Shown piece by piece: positions 1-10,738 of a stretch of DNA of 34,944 nucleotides (positions are counted from its first letter, which is position 1; every line of letters begins with the position of its first letter). The position numbers were made by a program, and so were the translations under genes. Origin of the DNA: Reyranella sp. GTDB lineage: Bacteria > Pseudomonadota > Alphaproteobacteria > Reyranellales > Reyranellaceae. The notes beneath the pieces are model-generated. The model did no database searches. It saw only the letters and a program-made list of their open reading frames with translations, and was not told the DNA's origin. The stretch spans positions 1 through 34,944 of the forward strand of contig JAUXST010000440.1 in assembly GCA_030679805.1 (NCBI GenBank). The letters run 5' to 3'.

Positions 1-744
<744 letters not shown>

Positions 745-754
745 GTACGCTGCC

Positions 755-1648
755 TCATGTCCGTTCTCGGGGATCGAGAATGTCGCGCAGCGCGTCGCCC
801 AGCAGGTTGGTGCCGAACACGGTGAGGCTGATGGCGAGGCCGGGGAAGATCACCAGCCACGGCGCCGAACGGACATACTCGGCGGCCGACTCCGAGAGCA
901 TGCGGCCCCACGAGGGATGCGGCTCGGGGATACCCAACCCGAGGAAGGAGAGCGAGGCCTCGACCAGGATCGCCGAGCCGAGCTGCGCGGTGGCCAGCAC
1001 GATGAGGGGCGCCAGGGTGTTGGGCAGGACATGGCGGACGGCGATGCGCAGTTCGCCCATCCCCACCGCGCGCGCGGCCTCGACGAAGGGTTGCTCGCGC
1101 AACGACAGGGTACTCGAGCGCACGACGCGGGCAACGCTCGGCACCAATGGAATGGCGATGGCGATGATGGTATTGCGCAACGACGGTCCCAGAGAGGCCG
1201 CCATGACGATGGCCATGACCAGCAGCGGCAGCGACTGCATGATGTCCATCAGCCGCTGCGTGGCGAGATCGACCCAGCCACCGAGATAGCCGCTCATCAG
1301 GCCGATCGAGACACCGAGAATGCAGCCCAGGCTCATGGCGCCGACGCCGACGGCCAGCGAGATGCGCGCGCCGTGAACGATGCGGCTGTACATGTCGCGG
1401 CCCATGAAATCCGCGCCCAGCAGATGGACGCCGCCCGGCTTGGCGAGCGAAGCGCGGGCGTTGGTCGCCGTCGGGTCGATCGGTGCCATCACGCTGGCGA
1501 AAACCGCCGTCAGGATGAAGGCCAGCACGATCAGCGCGCCGACAGCTCCCAGCGGATAGCGGCGAGTGAAGAAGACGATCTGGCTCCAGCCACCGGTGAC
1601 ATAGGCACCGGCGCGGGTGAGTTCGGCATCGTGGTCAATGTGGGCCAT
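755..1648 (-). CDS. ABC transporter permease (DppC/OppC-like)
   Basis: 297 aa, multi-[27 protein letters not shown] and [24 protein letters not shown]-loop motif; operon context. Confidence 0.94.
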   Translation of the reverse strand: MAHIDHDAELTRAGAYVTGGWSQIVFFTRRYPLGAVGALIVLAFILTAVFASVMAPIDPTATNARASLAKPGGVHLLGADFMGRDMYSRIVHGARISLAVGVGAMSLGCILGVSIGLMSGYLGGWVDLATQRLMDIMQSLPLLVMAIVMAASLGPSLRNTIIAIAIPLVPSVARVVRSSTLSLREQPFVEAARAVGMGELRIAVRHVLPNTLAPLIVLATAQLGSAILVEASLSFLGLGIPEPHPSWGRMLSESAAEYVRSAPWLVIFPGLAISLTVFGTNLLGDALRDILDPRERT

Positions 1649-1651
1649 GTT

Positions 1652-2599
1652 TCAGTCCGCGTATTTGATGCGCGGGTCGAGCGCCATGTAAGCCATGTCG
1701 ACCAGGAAATTGACCATGACCACGACGAAGGCGATGAGCATCACCAGGTTCTGCACGATCGGATAGTCGCGCCACAGGATCGCCTCGACCAGGAAGCGGG
1801 CGACGCCGGGAATGTTGAACACAGTCTCGGTGACGATCAGGCCGCCGACCAGGAACGCCGCCTCGATGCCGATGATGGTGACCACCGGCAGCAGCGCATT
1901 GCGCAGAGCGTGATCGTAGTTGACCGAGGTCTGCGATGCGCCCTTGGAGCGCGCGGTGCGGATGTAGTCCTGGCGCAGCACTTCGAGCATGGACGATCGC
2001 GTGAGCCGCATGACCAGCGCCGAACTTCGAAATCCGACGACGGCCGCGGGGATCGAGAGGAGCCCCACCTCCTGGAGGAAACTTCGCGGCTCGTTGCTGT
2101 AGATGGGAATGGTGCCGAACCAGTGCACAGAGGCCATCAAGACCAGCAGGCCGAGCCAGAACGACGGCAACGACAGGCCGCTGAGACTGATGACTCGCAG
2201 GAAGTAATCGAGAGCCGTGTTCTGCCGGACCGCACTGATGACGCCGAAGGGCACGCCGATCAACACCGACAACAAGAGCGCCATGCCGGCCAGCTTGGCG
2301 CTGATCGGGATGCGCGGCGCAATCTCTTCGAGGGCCGGCCGCTCGGAGACATAGGCGAAGCCGAGGTCGCCGCGCGCCAGCCCGCCGATCCACTGGCCGT
2401 ACTGTTCAACGATCGGCCGGTCGAGCCCGAGCTCGTGGATGATCTTCGCCTTCTCCTTGGGGTCCGCGATCCCGGCAGCATCGACCAGGATATCGGCGAT
2501 GTTGCCCGGAACGAGGCGCAGCATGACGAAGATCAGCACCGACATCCCGAACAGTGTCAGGACCATCAGCAGGAAGCGCCGGGTGAGATAGGCTCCCAT
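1652..2599 (-). CDS. ABC transporter permease (DppB/OppB-like)
   Basis: 315 aa; N-terminal MGAYLTRRFLLMVLTLFGMSVLIFVMLRLVPGN typical of DppB; EAA-like loop RTARSKGASQTSVNYDHALRNALLPV. Confidence 0.94.
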   Translation of the reverse strand: MGAYLTRRFLLMVLTLFGMSVLIFVMLRLVPGNIADILVDAAGIADPKEKAKIIHELGLDRPIVEQYGQWIGGLARGDLGFAYVSERPALEEIAPRIPISAKLAGMALLLSVLIGVPFGVISAVRQNTALDYFLRVISLSGLSLPSFWLGLLVLMASVHWFGTIPIYSNEPRSFLQEVGLLSIPAAVVGFRSSALVMRLTRSSMLEVLRQDYIRTARSKGASQTSVNYDHALRNALLPVVTIIGIEAAFLVGGLIVTETVFNIPGVARFLVEAILWRDYPIVQNLVMLIAFVVVMVNFLVDMAYMALDPRIKYAD

Positions 2600-2609
2600 C
2601 GAGGTGCGC

Positions 2610-4211
2610 TTACTTGTCCAGCCAGATGTCTTCGAAACGCCAGCCGTTGTAGATGCTGTTGTGCTGCAGCACGAGGCCCTTCACCTTGGGATCCCAGCAG
2701 GTATTGGCGACGTTCTGGTTGATGACCGGACGGGCGCCGTCCTCGATGAGCCTCTTCTCGACTTCCCAGACGAGCTTCTGGCGCTTGCCGCGATCCGTTT
2801 CCGCCGACTGCTGCTCGATCAGCTTGTCGACCTCGGGATTCTTGTAGCCCGTATAGTTGCGGTCCGACGTCGAGTAGAAATTCTCGTAGAAGTTGGTGTC
2901 GGGATCGTCGACACCCAGGCCGGTCAGGTTCAGCCCGATCGAGTACTTCTTGCTCTGGACCTTGGTGTACCAGACCGTCGTATCGATCGGCTCGAGTTCG
3001 CCCTCGATGTAGATCTGCTTGAGCTGATCGATCAGGATGACAGCGGGGTCGCGATAGATCGCGATGTTTCGCGTCGAGACCTTGATATTGAGCGGCTTGT
3101 CCTTGGTATAGCCAAGCTTCGCCATGATCGCCCGGGCTTCGGCAAGGTTCTTGTCCCGGTCGGGCGAAAAGCCCGGCATGGATTCCAGCATCTCCTTGGA
3201 CATGCCCCATACACCGGCTGGCGGCGGCAGCATCGACGCACCGGTCAGCGCGTGACCCTGAAACAGGATGTCGTTGAACGTCTTCCTGTCGAGCGACAGG
3301 GCGAGCGCGCGCCGCAGTTCGGGACTGTCGAAGGGCGGAGCGTCGCGATTGACGAGCAGGTTGGTGTTGACGTTGCTCGGCCGCGCTTCGCAGACAGCGT
3401 CAGCCTTCTGCGCCTTGACGTCGGCCAGCATCGGGAAGGTGATGTCGGAATCGAACGTCATGTCGAACTCGCCGGCGATGAAGCCCAGCATGCGCGTGCT
3501 GCGGTTGGGCACGATCTTCCAGTCGATGGCGTCGAGGTAGGGACGGCCCTTCTTCCAGTAGTCGGGATTGCGAACGAGCTTGATCGCCTCGTTGCGTTTG
3601 AAGTCGACGACCTTGAAGGGGCCGGTGCCGATCGGCTTAGAACGCATGTCGCGGCCGTTGGCGTGGCAGGCATAGACCGGCGAGTAGCCCGCCGCCAGCA
3701 TCGACAGGAATGAGGGCTGCGGCCGGCCGAGCGTGAAAGTGACCTCGGTGTCGGACCCGGCAGTCACTTCCTTCAGGTTGCTGTACCAGACCTTGCGCGG
3801 GTTCTTGCGGATCAGGTCGGACTTCTCGTCAGCCTTGCCGATCAGCGAATCCCACGTGCACTTCACGTCCTTGGCGGAGAACGGCTTGCCGTCGTGCCAC
3901 TTCACGCCCGAACGCAGCTTGAAAGTGAGCTTGGTCTGGTCGGGGCTCCATGACCAGCTTTCGGCAAGGTCGGGAACGATCTTGTCGGGACTGTTGATCT
4001 TCTCCTTGGGATCGAACACGACGAGGTTGTTGAACACCGCCATGAACGGCTGGACGACGGAGATCGTCGCCTCTTCGTGGATCGAGGCGCTGGGCGGGTT
4101 GTCGCGATGCGAGATACGCAGCGTGCCGCCCTGCTTCTGGGCGAACGCCGGTGATGCAACGGAAACAGCGGCAGCCAAGCTGCCGGCCACGAGTGCCAGG
4201 CAAATACGCAC
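2610..4211 (-). CDS. ABC transporter substrate-binding protein (SBP family 5, peptide type)
   Basis: 533 aa with signal peptide (LALVAGSLAAAVSVASPAFAQ); SBP_bac_5-like features (VVFDPKEKI...VPDLAESWSWSPDQTKLTFKLRSGVKWHDGKPFSAKDV). Confidence 0.94.
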   Translation of the reverse strand: MRICLALVAGSLAAAVSVASPAFAQKQGGTLRISHRDNPPSASIHEEATISVVQPFMAVFNNLVVFDPKEKINSPDKIVPDLAESWSWSPDQTKLTFKLRSGVKWHDGKPFSAKDVKCTWDSLIGKADEKSDLIRKNPRKVWYSNLKEVTAGSDTEVTFTLGRPQPSFLSMLAAGYSPVYACHANGRDMRSKPIGTGPFKVVDFKRNEAIKLVRNPDYWKKGRPYLDAIDWKIVPNRSTRMLGFIAGEFDMTFDSDITFPMLADVKAQKADAVCEARPSNVNTNLLVNRDAPPFDSPELRRALALSLDRKTFNDILFQGHALTGASMLPPPAGVWGMSKEMLESMPGFSPDRDKNLAEARAIMAKLGYTKDKPLNIKVSTRNIAIYRDPAVILIDQLKQIYIEGELEPIDTTVWYTKVQSKKYSIGLNLTGLGVDDPDTNFYENFYSTSDRNYTGYKNPEVDKLIEQQSAETDRGKRQKLVWEVEKRLIEDGARPVINQNVANTCWDPKVKGLVLQHNSIYNGWRFEDIWLDK

Positions 4212-4298
4212 TTACAGTCCTCCCAGACTCACGCAATTCGAGCGTGTTGTTATTCCCCGTTGCCGTGAGGCTAGCACATCATGTGCAACGGCCAAGAA

Positions 4299-4685
4299 CT
4301 AATGCGCCGCGGTCGAGGGGCCTTTGAGCTCGATCTGGTTGCCTTCCGGATCGTGGAAATAGACCGACGGTCCATTCCCTTCCGCGCCGTAGCGCTCAAC
4401 GGTTTCGCCGACCGATATGCCGAACGGCGCCAGCTGCGTGACGATGGCGTCACGATCGAATGGCGCCACGCGAAAGCAGAGATGGTCCATGTTGGGAGCA
4501 GCTTCGGCGCGCTCGCCGGCGACAAGGTCGAGCATCGAGGCGCCGGCCCGCATCTGCACGAGGCTGATCCTCTCGATCCGCCTCTCGACGCGAAATCCCA
4601 GCGCCTGCTCGTAGAAATGCACCATTGCCGCGAGATCGCGGACCCGCAGCACGACATGGTCGATTCGTTCGACATGGAAAGTCAT
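4299..4685 (-). CDS. VOC family (glyoxalase/dioxygenase superfamily) protein
   Basis: MTFHVERIDHVVLRVRDLAAMVHFYEQALGFRVERR...HDPEGNQIELKGP; start trimmed to ATG at 4685 within the longer ORF 4299..4880. Confidence 0.88.
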   Translation of the reverse strand: MTFHVERIDHVVLRVRDLAAMVHFYEQALGFRVERRIERISLVQMRAGASMLDLVAGERAEAAPNMDHLCFRVAPFDRDAIVTQLAPFGISVGETVERYGAEGNGPSVYFHDPEGNQIELKGPSTAAH

Positions 4686-4733
4686 GGCGACTAGCTTACC
4701 TCGTCCAGAGAGACGAATGCCACGGGAGGAAAC

Positions 4734-5519
4734 ATGGCCTTTGCGATCAATGCTGCCAAGGCGCGGCTGAAGAAAAACCAGCTGGCGGTGGGTATCGGCA
4801 TCCGCCTGGTGCGCAACGTCGACATCATCAAGGTCATGAAGGCGGCGGGCTTCGATTGGCTGTTCCTCGACCTCGAGCATGGTTCGATGTCGATCGAGAC
4901 GGCCTGCGAGATTTGCGTGGCCGCCCAGGATTCAGGCATCGCGCCGATCGTACGCGTGCCCTACGGCGAACTCGCTATGGCGACGCGCGTCCTCGACGGC
5001 GGTGCGCTCGGCATCGTCATCCCCCATGTCGACACCGCCGAGGAGGCCAAGGAGATCGCCAACCGGCTGCGCTACCCGCCGCGCGGCCATCGCTCGGTAG
5101 GCGGCGGCCAGGCGCAGTTCGACTATGCGCCGATGCCGATGGGCGAGATGACCAAGCTGAGCGACGACAACACGCTGATCACCGTGATGATCGAGACGCC
5201 AAAGGCGGTGAAGAATGCCGCCGCGATCGCCGCCGTGCCGGGCATCGACTGCCTGCTGGTCGGCGCCAGCGACCTGTCGATGGAACTCGGCATTCCGGGC
5301 GAAACCGGACACCCCAAGGTCCAGGCCGCCGTCGACAAGGTGGTCGCGGCTTGCAAGAAGCACGGCAAATGGCCGGGCATGGGCGGCGCCTACAGCGAGG
5401 AACTGCTGAAGCTCTACACCGGCAAGGGCATGAAGCTGCTGCTGGCCGGCAACGACCTGCCGATGCTCACCGGCGCCGCCCGCGCCCACCAGGCGAAGGT
5501 CCGGTCGTTCCAGAAGTGA
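4734..5519 (+). CDS. HpcH/HpaI aldolase/citrate lyase family protein
   Basis: 261 aa; FDWLFLDLEHGSMSIE, RVPYGELAMATRVLDGGALGIVIPHVDTAEEA, MIETPKAVKNAAAIAAVPGIDCLLVGASDLSMELG are family-typical. Confidence 0.92.
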   Translation: MAFAINAAKARLKKNQLAVGIGIRLVRNVDIIKVMKAAGFDWLFLDLEHGSMSIETACEICVAAQDSGIAPIVRVPYGELAMATRVLDGGALGIVIPHVDTAEEAKEIANRLRYPPRGHRSVGGGQAQFDYAPMPMGEMTKLSDDNTLITVMIETPKAVKNAAAIAAVPGIDCLLVGASDLSMELGIPGETGHPKVQAAVDKVVAACKKHGKWPGMGGAYSEELLKLYTGKGMKLLLAGNDLPMLTGAARAHQAKVRSFQK

Positions 5520-5628
5520 CAGCGAAGCTGTCATCCCGAGTGTAGCGAGGGATCCTTGTCTTTTCTGCACCGTGCGGGCTCTCGCGCCTCAGAAGGCGCT
5601 GCCGCCCGCCCGCGCGTATGAACGCGCG
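5518..5628. repeat. Cluster of intergenic palindromes between convergent genes
   Basis: GACAGC-GAA-GCTGTC (5518-5532, overlaps the stop codon); GTCATCCCGAGTGTAGCGAGGGATCC (about 5530-5555), a pattern resembling a widespread interspersed motif; GCGCCT-CAGA-AGGCGC (5584-5599); CGCGCGT-ATGA-ACGCGCG (5611-5628). Confidence 0.55.
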
Positions 5629-5630
5629 CG

Positions 5631-7295
5631 CTACCTTTTCCCTTCGATCTCGATTTCGATCAGGTGCGGCTTGCCGGTCTTGAAGGCGGCCGCGACGGCG
5701 GCCTTGATTTCGTCGGCCTTGGCGACGTAGGTGCCGGCCACGCCCATGCCCTTGGCCATGTCGACAAAGCCCATGGTCGGGCTGCCGAGATCCATGTGCA
5801 TATAGGGCTTGTTCGACTTCACGTCGAAGCGCGCGCGATAGGCGTCGATATTGTGCTTCAGCACGCGATATTCACGGTTGGCCAGGATTACGAACACGAT
5901 CGCGAGATCGTGGTGCGCGGCGGTCCATAGCGCCTGGATGGAATACATCGACGAACCGTCGCCCGAGAGGCAGAGCACCGGCCGCTTCGGCTGGGCGACC
6001 GCCACGCCGATGGCGCCGGCCAGTCCCTGCCCGATGCCGCCGCCGCGGCCGCTGAAATAGTCGTCGGCGCCCGCAAAGGTGAAGGTCTTGAAGAGGTCGA
6101 GGTTGGCCGTGATCGTCTCGTCGGCCACGATCGCATTCTCCGGCGTGCCGGCGCGAATCTCGGCCATGGCGCGCGCCATCGACGTCGGCGTGCGCGCCCA
6201 GGCCTTCTCGACGCGAGCCTTCTGGGCCGCGGCTTCGGACTCTTTCAGCGCCTGCAATGCCGCGTTGCGCTTGGCCGCCGCGGTGTCGAAGTCCTCGCCG
6301 GCGACGGTCGCGAGGGCGACATCGAGAGCGGCGAGGCCGGCGCCGACGTCGGAAACCACGCCGGCATCGAGGGCGAAGTTGTAGGCGAGACGCGAGGGCG
6401 CGGCCTCGACCTGCAGCACCTTGGTGCCGGATGCGAATGGCGAGCCCGGGGCGTACCAGACCTCCTCGAAGAACGGACCGCCCACCATCAGCACGAGATC
6501 GTTCGACGCGAACTGCTTGGCGACGCCGGGCGCATCGAAGGCGAGCGTGCCGCGCGCGGAGGCATGATCGGTCGGAAAGGAATTGCGGCCGCGCAGGCCT
6601 TCGAACCACACCGAGGCGCCGAGCTTCTCGGCAAGTCTCACGAGCGTGTCGACAGCGCCGGCCCGCGCGACATCGTCGCCCGCGACGATGGTCGGGCTCG
6701 CCGATGCCAGCAGCAGCCGCGTCATGGCGGCGATGCCCGCCGGATCGGGCCGGGTTGCCGCAAAGGAATGGCCGGGCTTGCCGGCGGGAATGGTCGTCTC
6801 CTGCTCCATGACGTTGATGGGCAGCGCCACGAACACCGGCCCGGCCGGCGCCTCGTTGGCAATCTTGAAGGCGCGCTGCAGGATCGGACCCAGCTCGTCA
6901 GCCGTCTCGACCTGCACGCTCCACTTGGTGACGGGGGCGGCGATGGCCGCGAGATCGTGGCCGAGCACGGGATCGCGCAGCCGCAGCCGCGTATCCTGCT
7001 GGCCCGCGGTCACGACCATCGGCGAGTTGTTCTTGAGCGCGCCATAGATCATGCCGATGGCATTGCCGAGGCCGGGCGCCACGTGAAGGTTCACGAAAGC
7101 CGTCTTGCCGCTCGCCTGGGCATAAAAGTTCGCGGCACCTGTTGCCACGCCCTCGTGCAGATGCACGATGTATTGGATCTGCGGATAGTCGAGCAGCGAG
7201 TCGAGCAGCGGGCTCTCGGTGGTGCCGGGATTGCCGAAGATGCGATCGACGCCGTGATTGAGCAGCGTCTCGAAGAATACCTGACGACCGCGCAT
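5631..7295 (-). CDS. Thiamine pyrophosphate-dependent enzyme (benzoylformate decarboxylase-like)
   Basis: 554 aa; N-terminal GVDRIFGNPGTTESPLLDSLLDYPQIQYIVHLHEGVATGAANFYAQ and C-terminal LCLSGDGSSMYSIQALWTAAHHDLAIVFVILANREYRVLK TPP-binding motif. Confidence 0.9.
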   Translation of the reverse strand: MRGRQVFFETLLNHGVDRIFGNPGTTESPLLDSLLDYPQIQYIVHLHEGVATGAANFYAQASGKTAFVNLHVAPGLGNAIGMIYGALKNNSPMVVTAGQQDTRLRLRDPVLGHDLAAIAAPVTKWSVQVETADELGPILQRAFKIANEAPAGPVFVALPINVMEQETTIPAGKPGHSFAATRPDPAGIAAMTRLLLASASPTIVAGDDVARAGAVDTLVRLAEKLGASVWFEGLRGRNSFPTDHASARGTLAFDAPGVAKQFASNDLVLMVGGPFFEEVWYAPGSPFASGTKVLQVEAAPSRLAYNFALDAGVVSDVGAGLAALDVALATVAGEDFDTAAAKRNAALQALKESEAAAQKARVEKAWARTPTSMARAMAEIRAGTPENAIVADETITANLDLFKTFTFAGADDYFSGRGGGIGQGLAGAIGVAVAQPKRPVLCLSGDGSSMYSIQALWTAAHHDLAIVFVILANREYRVLKHNIDAYRARFDVKSNKPYMHMDLGSPTMGFVDMAKGMGVAGTYVAKADEIKAAVAAAFKTGKPHLIEIEIEGKR

Positions 7296-7369
7296 GGCAT
7301 TATCTCCCTGGCCATTTCTCAGCAGAGTGTGCCCTGCTATTGAATGGGGCAGAAGGTGAGAAGCACGGC

Positions 7370-8851
7370 ATGGACGATGTTGTCGAGAGTGAACAAGCAG
7401 AAGGTGATCAAGGCTTAGCCGCGCTGCGGAAGAGCGCGCGCCACGACCTCGCCCGGCTAAATTATCCGGCGGCCAACTGGGTGCCCGAACGCACCGATCC
7501 CGACGGCCAGCGGGTCCTCGATGTGCTGGTGGTGGGTGCCGGCATGTGCGGCCAGACGGTCGGCTACGGCCTGCTGCGCGAAGGAATCGGCAACATCCGG
7601 GTCATCGAACGCGAGACACATGGCCGCGAAGGGCCGTGGAACACCACGGCGCGCATGCCGATCCTGCGCTCGCCCAAGCACCTGACCGGCCCCGATCTCG
7701 GCGTTCCTTCCCTCACCTTCCGCGCCTGGTACGAGGCGCAGCACGGGGCGGGCGGCTGGGACAAGCTCTACAAGATCGCGCGTCTCGACTGGCTCGCCTA
7801 CCTGCTGTGGGTGCGCGAGGTCGTGGGCCTAAAGGTCGAAAATGGCGTCGGCCTGCTCAAGGTCGAGCCGGCGGGCGATCTGCTGCGCGCCACGCTGTCG
7901 ACTGGCGAGATTGTCCATGCCCGCAAGGTCGTGCTGGCGAATGGCCGCGACGGATCGGGCGGCTTCCGCTTTCCATCGTTTCCCTCGTTCGATCCCGGAA
8001 ACCCCGTCCGCCACGGCCGCGTGTTCCACACGCTGGAAGAGATCGACTTCGCCAGGCTGGTGGGCAAGCGCATCGGCGTGCTGGGCGTACTCGCCACGGC
8101 CATCGACAATGCCTGCACCGCGCTCGAAGCGGGCGCGGCCGAGGCGGTGTGCTTTGCACGACGGCCGCACCTGCCGCAGGTCAACAAGTCCAAGGGCGTG
8201 TCGTTTCCCGGCTTCCAGCGCGGCCAGGGCATGCTCGACGACGATTGGCGCTGGAAGATTTATACCTACATGCTGGCCGCCGGCTCGCCGCCACCCCACG
8301 AGTCTGTCTTGCGCGGACAGAAGCTGCCGGGCTTTTCCTTCCGCTTCGCTGAGCCGTGGCTCGACGTGGTCGTCGACAAGGACGGCGTCACGGTGAAGAC
8401 AGCCAAGGGCACGGAGCATTTCGACGTCGTGCTGTTCGGCACGGGCTTCGACATCGACATGGGCCGCGTCAAGGAAATCAACTCGTTCTCGCCGAACGTG
8501 AAACTATGGGCGGACGCGCGCAGCGCCGAGGAGGCCGAGGCCAACGCCGAAGCGGCGCGCTATCCCTATCTCGGACCGGGCTTCGAGTTCGTGGAGAAGG
8601 TGCCGGGCCGAACGCCGGGCCTCGGCAACATCCACCTCTTCAACTGGGGCAGCATCCTGAGCCAGGGCGCGCTGGCGGGCGACATCCCGGGTCTCTTCTT
8701 CGGCGTCAACCGGCTCGTCCCCGCGATCTCGAACGCGCTCTTCAGGGGCGATGTCGCCCGCCACGTGCAGAACATGGTCGAGCTGGAAGATCCGGAACTG
8801 GCGCCCACCGACTACTTCGTGCCGCGCAATAAGCGGGCAGGAACACTCTAG
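7370..8851 (+). CDS. FAD/NAD(P)-binding oxidoreductase (flavin-containing monooxygenase-like)
   Basis: VLVVGAGMCGQTVGYGLLREGIGNIRVIERE Rossmann motif and a second GVLGVLATAIDNACTALEAGA; start at ATG 7370 preferred to the TTG at 7340. Confidence 0.85.
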   Translation: MDDVVESEQAEGDQGLAALRKSARHDLARLNYPAANWVPERTDPDGQRVLDVLVVGAGMCGQTVGYGLLREGIGNIRVIERETHGREGPWNTTARMPILRSPKHLTGPDLGVPSLTFRAWYEAQHGAGGWDKLYKIARLDWLAYLLWVREVVGLKVENGVGLLKVEPAGDLLRATLSTGEIVHARKVVLANGRDGSGGFRFPSFPSFDPGNPVRHGRVFHTLEEIDFARLVGKRIGVLGVLATAIDNACTALEAGAAEAVCFARRPHLPQVNKSKGVSFPGFQRGQGMLDDDWRWKIYTYMLAAGSPPPHESVLRGQKLPGFSFRFAEPWLDVVVDKDGVTVKTAKGTEHFDVVLFGTGFDIDMGRVKEINSFSPNVKLWADARSAEEAEANAEAARYPYLGPGFEFVEKVPGRTPGLGNIHLFNWGSILSQGALAGDIPGLFFGVNRLVPAISNALFRGDVARHVQNMVELEDPELAPTDYFVPRNKRAGTL

Positions 8852-8861
8852 GGAGAACGCG

Positions 8862-10457
8862 ATGCAGGCCGACTACGTTGTCGTGGGCGCCGGCTCTGCC
8901 GGCTGCACCGTTGCCGCACGTCTCAGCGAGACCGGCGCGTCGGTCGTGCTGCTCGAGGCCGGGCCCACCGACTGGCACCCGATGATCCACATCCCGGCCG
9001 GCATGCGCTCGCTGATCCGCAATCCGCTGGTCAACTGGAACTTCACCACCGAGCCCGAGAAGGGCACCGGCGATCGCCGCATGGAATGGCCGCGCGGCCG
9101 CACGCTGGGCGGCTCGAGTTCGATCAACGGCATGCTCTATGTGCGCGGTGCGCCGGCCGACTTCGATGGCTGGGCCCAGATGGGCTGCCGCGGCTGGAGC
9201 TACGACGACGTGCTGCCCTACTTCATGAAGTCCGAGGACTACATCCAGGGCGGAGATCCCGCCGTGCGCGGCCAGGGCGGGCCGCTCAAGGTCGAGGACT
9301 ACCGCACCATCCTGCCGCTGACCCACCGCTTCGTCGAAGCCGCCCAGCAGGCGGGCTTCGCCTTCAACCCCGATCTCAACGGCAGGACGCGGCACGGCGT
9401 CGGCTACTCCCAGATGACGCGGCGCGGCCGCTTCCGCGGTTCTACAGCGCAGACCTATCTGCGTGAGGCCAAGGGCCGGCCCAATCTGCGCGTCGAAACC
9501 AACGCCCAGGCGGGCAAGCTGCTGTTCGACGGCAAGCGCTGCGTCGGCGCCACCTTCCAGCGCAACGGCAAGCTCCACGAGGTGCGCGCCAACCGCGAGG
9601 TGATCGTCTCGGGCGGGGCCATCAACTCGCCGCACATCCTGCAGATCTCCGGCATCGGTCCGGCCGCGCACCTGCAATCGTTCGGCATCCCGGTGACGCA
9701 CGACCTGCCTGGAGTCGGCGCCAACTTGATCGACCACTACGTCATCCGCGTCGTCCATCGCGTGCACGGCGCCGAGACGGTGAACGAGGTCGCGCGCTTC
9801 CCGCGCGTGCTGCCGGAGATCCTGCGCTTCTTCTTCACCGGCAAGGGCGCCCTCACCTTTGGCGTCACCACCTCGCAGGTCTTCTGCGACAGCCGCGAGG
9901 GCCTGGCCTCGCCCGACCTGCAGCTGCTGTTCACGCCGGGCAGCACCCATCCGCTGAAGTTCGGCCAGCTCGACGAGAAGCCTGGCATGAGCTGCGTCGT
10001 CTGCGTCGTGAAACCCGACAGCCGCGGCACCATCATGGCGGCGTCGTCCGATCCCTTCGCCCGTCCCGCGATCAAGCCCAATTACCTCTCGACGCACACC
10101 GACGAGCTTGCCCTGCTGGGCGGCGTGCGCCACGCCCGCCGCATCTTCGCCGCGGCGGCGCTGGCACAGCACAGCTCGGGCGAAATCCAGCCCGGCCCCG
10201 ACCTCACGAGCGATGCCGACCTGCTGGCATATGCCCGCCGTGCCGGCAACACGCTCTATCACCCGGTCGGCACCTGCAGGATGGGCGAGGACCCGCGCGC
10301 CGTCGTCGACTCCCGCCTGCGCGTGCGCGGCATCGAAGGCCTCCGGGTCATGGACGCCTCGGTGATGCCGACGTTGACCACCGGCAACACCAACGCCCCC
10401 ACCATCATGATCGCCGAGAAGGGCGCGGCGATGATCCGCGAGGACGCCAGGGCCTGA
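8862..10457 (+). CDS. GMC family oxidoreductase (choline dehydrogenase-like)
   Basis: MQADYVVVGAGSAGCTVAARLSETGASVVLLEAGP, GRTLGGSSSINGMLYVRG, GGAINSPHILQISGIGPA, C-terminal NTLYHPVGTCRMG and VMPTLTTGNTNAPTIMIAEKGA; start at ATG 8862 after GGGAGAA, in place of the 8751 start in the track. Confidence 0.95.
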   Translation: MQADYVVVGAGSAGCTVAARLSETGASVVLLEAGPTDWHPMIHIPAGMRSLIRNPLVNWNFTTEPEKGTGDRRMEWPRGRTLGGSSSINGMLYVRGAPADFDGWAQMGCRGWSYDDVLPYFMKSEDYIQGGDPAVRGQGGPLKVEDYRTILPLTHRFVEAAQQAGFAFNPDLNGRTRHGVGYSQMTRRGRFRGSTAQTYLREAKGRPNLRVETNAQAGKLLFDGKRCVGATFQRNGKLHEVRANREVIVSGGAINSPHILQISGIGPAAHLQSFGIPVTHDLPGVGANLIDHYVIRVVHRVHGAETVNEVARFPRVLPEILRFFFTGKGALTFGVTTSQVFCDSREGLASPDLQLLFTPGSTHPLKFGQLDEKPGMSCVVCVVKPDSRGTIMAASSDPFARPAIKPNYLSTHTDELALLGGVRHARRIFAAAALAQHSSGEIQPGPDLTSDADLLAYARRAGNTLYHPVGTCRMGEDPRAVVDSRLRVRGIEGLRVMDASVMPTLTTGNTNAPTIMIAEKGAAMIREDARA

Positions 10458-10550
10458 GCCCGGATTGGACCGTTTTTGGGCACACCTCGTTGTGCCACAG
10501 GCTGTGCCACCGGCGCCGGCGACTTTCGTTCATCGGTGTCCGCACTCACG

Positions 10551-10588
10551 TAAAGAAAAACGCCCGGAACGGCGATCGTCCGGGCGTT
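10551..10588 (-). terminator. Rho-independent terminator, minus strand
   Basis: Perfect 10-bp stem AACGCCCGGA/TCCGGGCGTT (10559-10568 / 10579-10588), 10-nt loop, followed on the minus strand by TTTTTCTTTA. Confidence 0.8.
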
Positions 10589-10738
10589 GCCAGCAGTGCC
10601 TGCAAAGAAGCTCCGACTGTAGCGGAAAACCAGCGCAAAACCTGCTGAACCTGCAAACTAGTAGCTCTGGCCGGAGCCGCGAAGCGATAGAGCTTCGAGC
10701 GACAGGCTTCCCTCCTTCGAGCGCGTTGTCGGATGGAC

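Noticed and set aside
8742-10262. 506-aa minus-strand ORF
   Set aside because: Antisense to the well-supported GMC oxidoreductase; shadow ORF.
10590-10738. tRNA-Sec or tmRNA fragment next to the terminator
   Set aside because: Considered because of GGTTCAGC-like sequence and the selenoprotein candidate, but no acceptor stem, anticodon arm or CCA end fits.
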